Assembly: GCF_036346855.1 (NCBI RefSeq)
Contig: NZ_CP107843.1
Location: 28,761 to 92,760 of the forward strand
Origin: Streptomyces europaeiscabiei
Lineage (GTDB): Bacteria > Actinomycetota > Actinomycetes > Streptomycetales > Streptomycetaceae
DNA length: 64,000 nucleotides
Direction of reading: 5' to 3'
Within the stretch, counting starts at the first letter, position 1, and each line of letters starts with the position of its first letter. The notes below the pieces were generated by a model. The model was not told where the DNA came from. It saw only the letters and a list, made by a program, of their open reading frames with translations, and did not search any database. The translations under genes and the position numbers were made by a program. This document shows, piece by piece, positions 62,243 through 64,000 of this stretch.

Positions 62243-62285
62243 ATTGTCGGTGTCGGCTGGAACAGTGAGGGCATCTGCCGACAAT
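62243..62285. promoter_or_regulatory. 8-bp inverted repeat in the leader of the next gene
   Basis: ATTGTCGG (62243-62250) and CCGACAAT (62278-62285) are perfect arms with a 27-nt loop, ending 5 nt before the AGGGAG ribosome site at 62291. The right arm is inside the TCTGCCGACAA repeat that also precedes the gene at 61539. Folding would sit right in front of the ribosome site. Confidence 0.45.
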
Positions 62286-62299
62286 GCAAGGGAGCAGCC

Positions 62300-62512
62300 A
62301 TGCCTGAGACCACTGACGACGGACCCGTCCGCTTCACCCTGCCGATGGGCCCTGATTTCCGGAAGACCGCGACGAAGGAGCAGGCGGTGGGCGCGCCGAT
62401 CCGGTGGCGCAGCGACGAGGACGTGATGCTCCAGGGCGTCGTCGTGGACTGGAAGGACGAGGACGACGGGTCGGTGACGCTGACGGTGGAGGCCTCCGCG
62501 CCAGACGCCTGA
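62300..62512 (+). CDS. Small protein (70 aa)
   Basis: ATG after AGGGAGCAGCC. VRFTLPMGPDFRKTATKEQA, then MLQGVVVDWKDEDDGSVTLT: a small beta-barrel-like acidic protein. Followed by a strong terminator 124 bp later. Function unknown. Confidence 0.62.
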   Translation: MPETTDDGPVRFTLPMGPDFRKTATKEQAVGAPIRWRSDEDVMLQGVVVDWKDEDDGSVTLTVEASAPDA

Positions 62513-62636
62513 GCCCTCTGACGGGGGACCAGTGTCAGTGGGTGGTGAGAGTGTGGGTGGTGGCCCGCTGTGCGTGGCCGACCTGAGAGCGCCCCCATGA
62601 CCCGCTTCTGTTCCCGGTGAGGGGCAAGCTGGGGGG

Positions 62637-62669
62637 AGCCCCCGGACCGTGACGGTTCGGGGGCTTCTT
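62637..62669 (+). terminator. Strong terminator after the rep-side operon
   Basis: AGCCCCCG (62637-62644) pairs with CGGGGGCT (62658-62665), with an inner GACCGT/ACGGTT stem, followed by TCTTC. It ends the rightward unit that begins upstream of rep. Confidence 0.78.
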
Positions 62670-62702
62670 CATGCCCTGGGACCCACACTCCACGCAATGC
62701 CA

Positions 62703-62731
62703 TTGCGACGCAATGGATTATGGATTACTGT
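62703..62731 (+). promoter_or_regulatory. Promoter nearly identical to the WYL-gene promoter
   Basis: TTGCGA (62703-62708) and TACTGT (62726-62731) with 17-bp spacing, 31 bp before the ATG at 62762. The spacer CGCAATGGATTATGG matches 14 of 15 bases of that at 7485-7499. CCATTGC-GAC-GCAATGG (62700-62716) is an inverted repeat over the -35, a likely operator. Confidence 0.6.
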
Positions 62732-62761
62732 TCTCTCTGTACACACCCCAGGGAGGCAGCC

Positions 62762-62998
62762 ATGCAGAACACCACCACCAAAACGGCCCCCCTCCCCCAG
62801 ACCCTGGACGGCCTGACCGTGGAGACCGTCGCCCCCAACCGGCTCGGCCTCTGCTTCCGCGCCGTCTGCGACGCCCACGACTACTGCCGCCAGGACGGCG
62901 GCCGTATGCGCTGGATGGCCGACAGCTGGGAGGACTTCACTCTCCGCGTCACCCCTGCCTTCCTGCAGCACTGCCAGGACATGAACCGCTACGCCTGA
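62762..62998 (+). CDS. Small hypothetical protein (78 aa)
   Basis: ATG after AGGGAGGCAGCC. LDGLTVETVAPNRLGLCFRA, VCDAHDYCRQDGGRMRWMAD and FLQHCQDMNRYA: a compact soluble protein with three Cys. First gene behind the repeated promoter, so expressed with the same timing as the WYL gene. Confidence 0.63.
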   Translation: MQNTTTKTAPLPQTLDGLTVETVAPNRLGLCFRAVCDAHDYCRQDGGRMRWMADSWEDFTLRVTPAFLQHCQDMNRYA

Positions 62999-63096
62999 AC
63001 CCCCTCGTTCCCCGGCCTGCACTGCGGCCGGGGGAACGTCTGCGCCGACCAGCGCCACCCTGGACAAACGCCCCACCACGCACCGAGGAGCCCTCG

Positions 63097-63531
63097 ATGA
63101 CCGAGTTCCGTGACGCCCTCAACACCGTCCTCGCCGAACTCACCCCCCAGCCCTGGGACTACACCGACACGTCCGGGACGACGCTCACCGTCATCCCCGC
63201 CGGCCTCCGCGAAGACCCCGGCATGGCCGAGGTGTACGTGCGCATCACCGCGCCCGGTGCCGAGCCCATCGAGGCCGGCATCCTCACCACCGACCTGCCC
63301 GCGATGATCGACGCGCTCACCGGGAACCAGATGTGGTCCTACGAGACGCTGATCGGCGTGTGGTGCGACCTGGTGGCGTTCGGTGGGGGCGGGATGCTGC
63401 TGATCCTGTCGGAGGACCCGGAGGCGGTGGAGGCGCAGCCGCAGGTGCACGTACCGGAGCCGCAGCGCCTGCCGCTCGCCTCGGCACTCGGCCGCGCCCT
63501 GGACGTCGCCCGCAGCTGGGAGGACGCATGA
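63097..63531 (+). CDS. Hypothetical protein (144 aa)
   Basis: ATG after GAGGAGCCCTCG. FRDALNTVLAELTPQPWDYT, TLTVIPAGLREDPGMAEVYV and MIDALTGNQMWSYETLIGVW: an alpha/beta acidic protein. The stop overlaps the next ATG. Family unknown. Confidence 0.63.
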   Translation: MTEFRDALNTVLAELTPQPWDYTDTSGTTLTVIPAGLREDPGMAEVYVRITAPGAEPIEAGILTTDLPAMIDALTGNQMWSYETLIGVWCDLVAFGGGGMLLILSEDPEAVEAQPQVHVPEPQRLPLASALGRALDVARSWEDA

Positions 63532-63824
63532 AGATCCGAGCCGACGTCGCCGAACTCATCCACCAGGGCTTCAACAACGCCGAGATCCGCGAACGCACCG
63601 GCATGTCCCCGCAGCACATCAGCTGGGCCCGCCGCTGCCTGCAGCGCCCCAACGCGCCCACCCGCCGCGACACCACCGCCCTGGAACGGCTGTACGCCGA
63701 GGCCGTCCCCACCGGCCGCGTCAAGGACTACCAGCCCCCGGACGGTGGCCGGCTCCCGCTCTCCCCTGACCAGCAGCGGGACAACCGCGAACGGCTCCTC
63801 GCCGCGCTCCGCGAAGCCGCCTGA
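63528..63824 (+). CDS. Small helix-turn-helix protein (98 aa)
   Basis: ATG overlaps the previous stop (ATGA). LIHQGFNNAEIRERTGMSPQ with HISWARRCL is a helix-turn-helix of the Trp/merR-like simple type, and the C-terminal tail is charged (SPDQQRDNRERLLAALREAA). It may regulate the early rightward unit. Confidence 0.65.
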   Translation: MKIRADVAELIHQGFNNAEIRERTGMSPQHISWARRCLQRPNAPTRRDTTALERLYAEAVPTGRVKDYQPPDGGRLPLSPDQQRDNRERLLAALREAA

Positions 63825-63836
63825 AGGAGCCGCACC

Positions 63837-64000
63837 GTGGTTGCCCTCTTCCCGCCCACCACCCGCAGCGAAGTCGACCTCACCACCGAAGCCCTCACCG
63901 AGGGCCCCCGCTTCGTCCGCACCCGGGGCATGTCCCGCTGGCACCGGCCCCGCACAGGCGTCCGTTACCCCGACGACCGCATCGTCTACGGCGCCTGGTG
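63837..64000 (+). CDS. Start of a gene cut by the window end
   Basis: GTG at 63837 after GAAGGAGCCGCACC. The 54 visible residues (VVALFPPTTRSEVDLTTEAL, then RFVRTRGMSRWHRPRTGVRY) suggest a small regulatory or zinc-binding protein of plasmid type; nothing can be assigned from this part. Confidence 0.55.
   Translation, partial: MVALFPPTTRSEVDLTTEALTEGPRFVRTRGMSRWHRPRTGVRYPDDRIVYGAW

Noticed and set aside
1..64000. tRNA, rRNA, insertion sequences, CRISPR arrays, ParA/ParB partition genes
   Set aside because: None recognised in the window on either strand; partition genes, if present, lie outside it.

Overview
The window is about 70% G+C, and its genes use G/C-ending codons and frequent GTG starts. 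Together with WhiB, SpdB2-like/DUF2637, DUF6011, DUF6197 and TraB/FtsK-type proteins, this points to Streptomyces or a close relative. It does not look like ordinary chromosome. Nearly every gene belongs to one of two kinds of mobile element: a siphovirus (head, tail, lysis, packaging) or a Streptomyces conjugative plasmid (TraB/FtsK translocase, SpdB2-like membrane protein, GntR/Kor-type regulator, Rep with iterons). The best reading is a phage-plasmid, comparable in concept to pZL12/phiZL12 of Streptomyces. Both window ends cut through genes, so the element continues on both sides.

Layout. 1-7302 (leftward): a partial HTH protein; a WhiB-like regulator in a tightly overlapping run of small genes, two of them membrane proteins; then a recombination/modification operon (RHH-like protein, Rad52-type annealing protein, divergent C5-cytosine methyltransferase, small Zn protein). 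7464-12240 (rightward): a WYL protein behind a clear promoter, a DUF6011 protein, a large unknown protein, a tyrosine-recombinase-like protein lacking the catalytic tyrosine behind an 18-bp inverted repeat, and a PIN-domain protein. 12237-15565 (leftward): a complete tyrosine integrase and accessory genes. 15681-19819: a lipoprotein, a leftward lysis cassette (amidase endolysin, holin, holin-like protein, collagen-like membrane protein) and four small rightward genes.

19845-39594 (leftward) is the virion operon. Read in the direction of transcription it runs scaffold, capsid, decoration, head-tail connectors, tail terminator, tail tube, tail chaperones with a -1 frameshift, a 1,915-aa tape measure with two murein-hydrolase domains, distal tail, Gp37-like protein, receptor-binding proteins and two paralogous beta-helix spikes. 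Packaging genes (MuF-like, TerS, HNH, TerL, portal) run rightward at 39747-44988 from a shared 150-bp divergent control region. The phage part stops at 44988. Seven bases later a leftward, roughly 11-kb run of plasmid-transfer genes (44995-56154) ends; it starts near 56310 next to a divergent GntR repressor.

56369-64000 (rightward) holds the repressor, a small gene with an overlapping leader ORF, the replication initiator with four 18-bp iterons inside its coding sequence, a DEDDh exonuclease, and small plasmid-type genes. A second promoter almost identical to the one in front of the WYL gene lies at 62703-62731, so the two arms may share early control. The genes would allow stable plasmid replication, mycelial spread by TraB, possible site-specific integration or resolution, and packaging into siphovirus particles. 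All functions are read from sequence and family knowledge; no searches were run.
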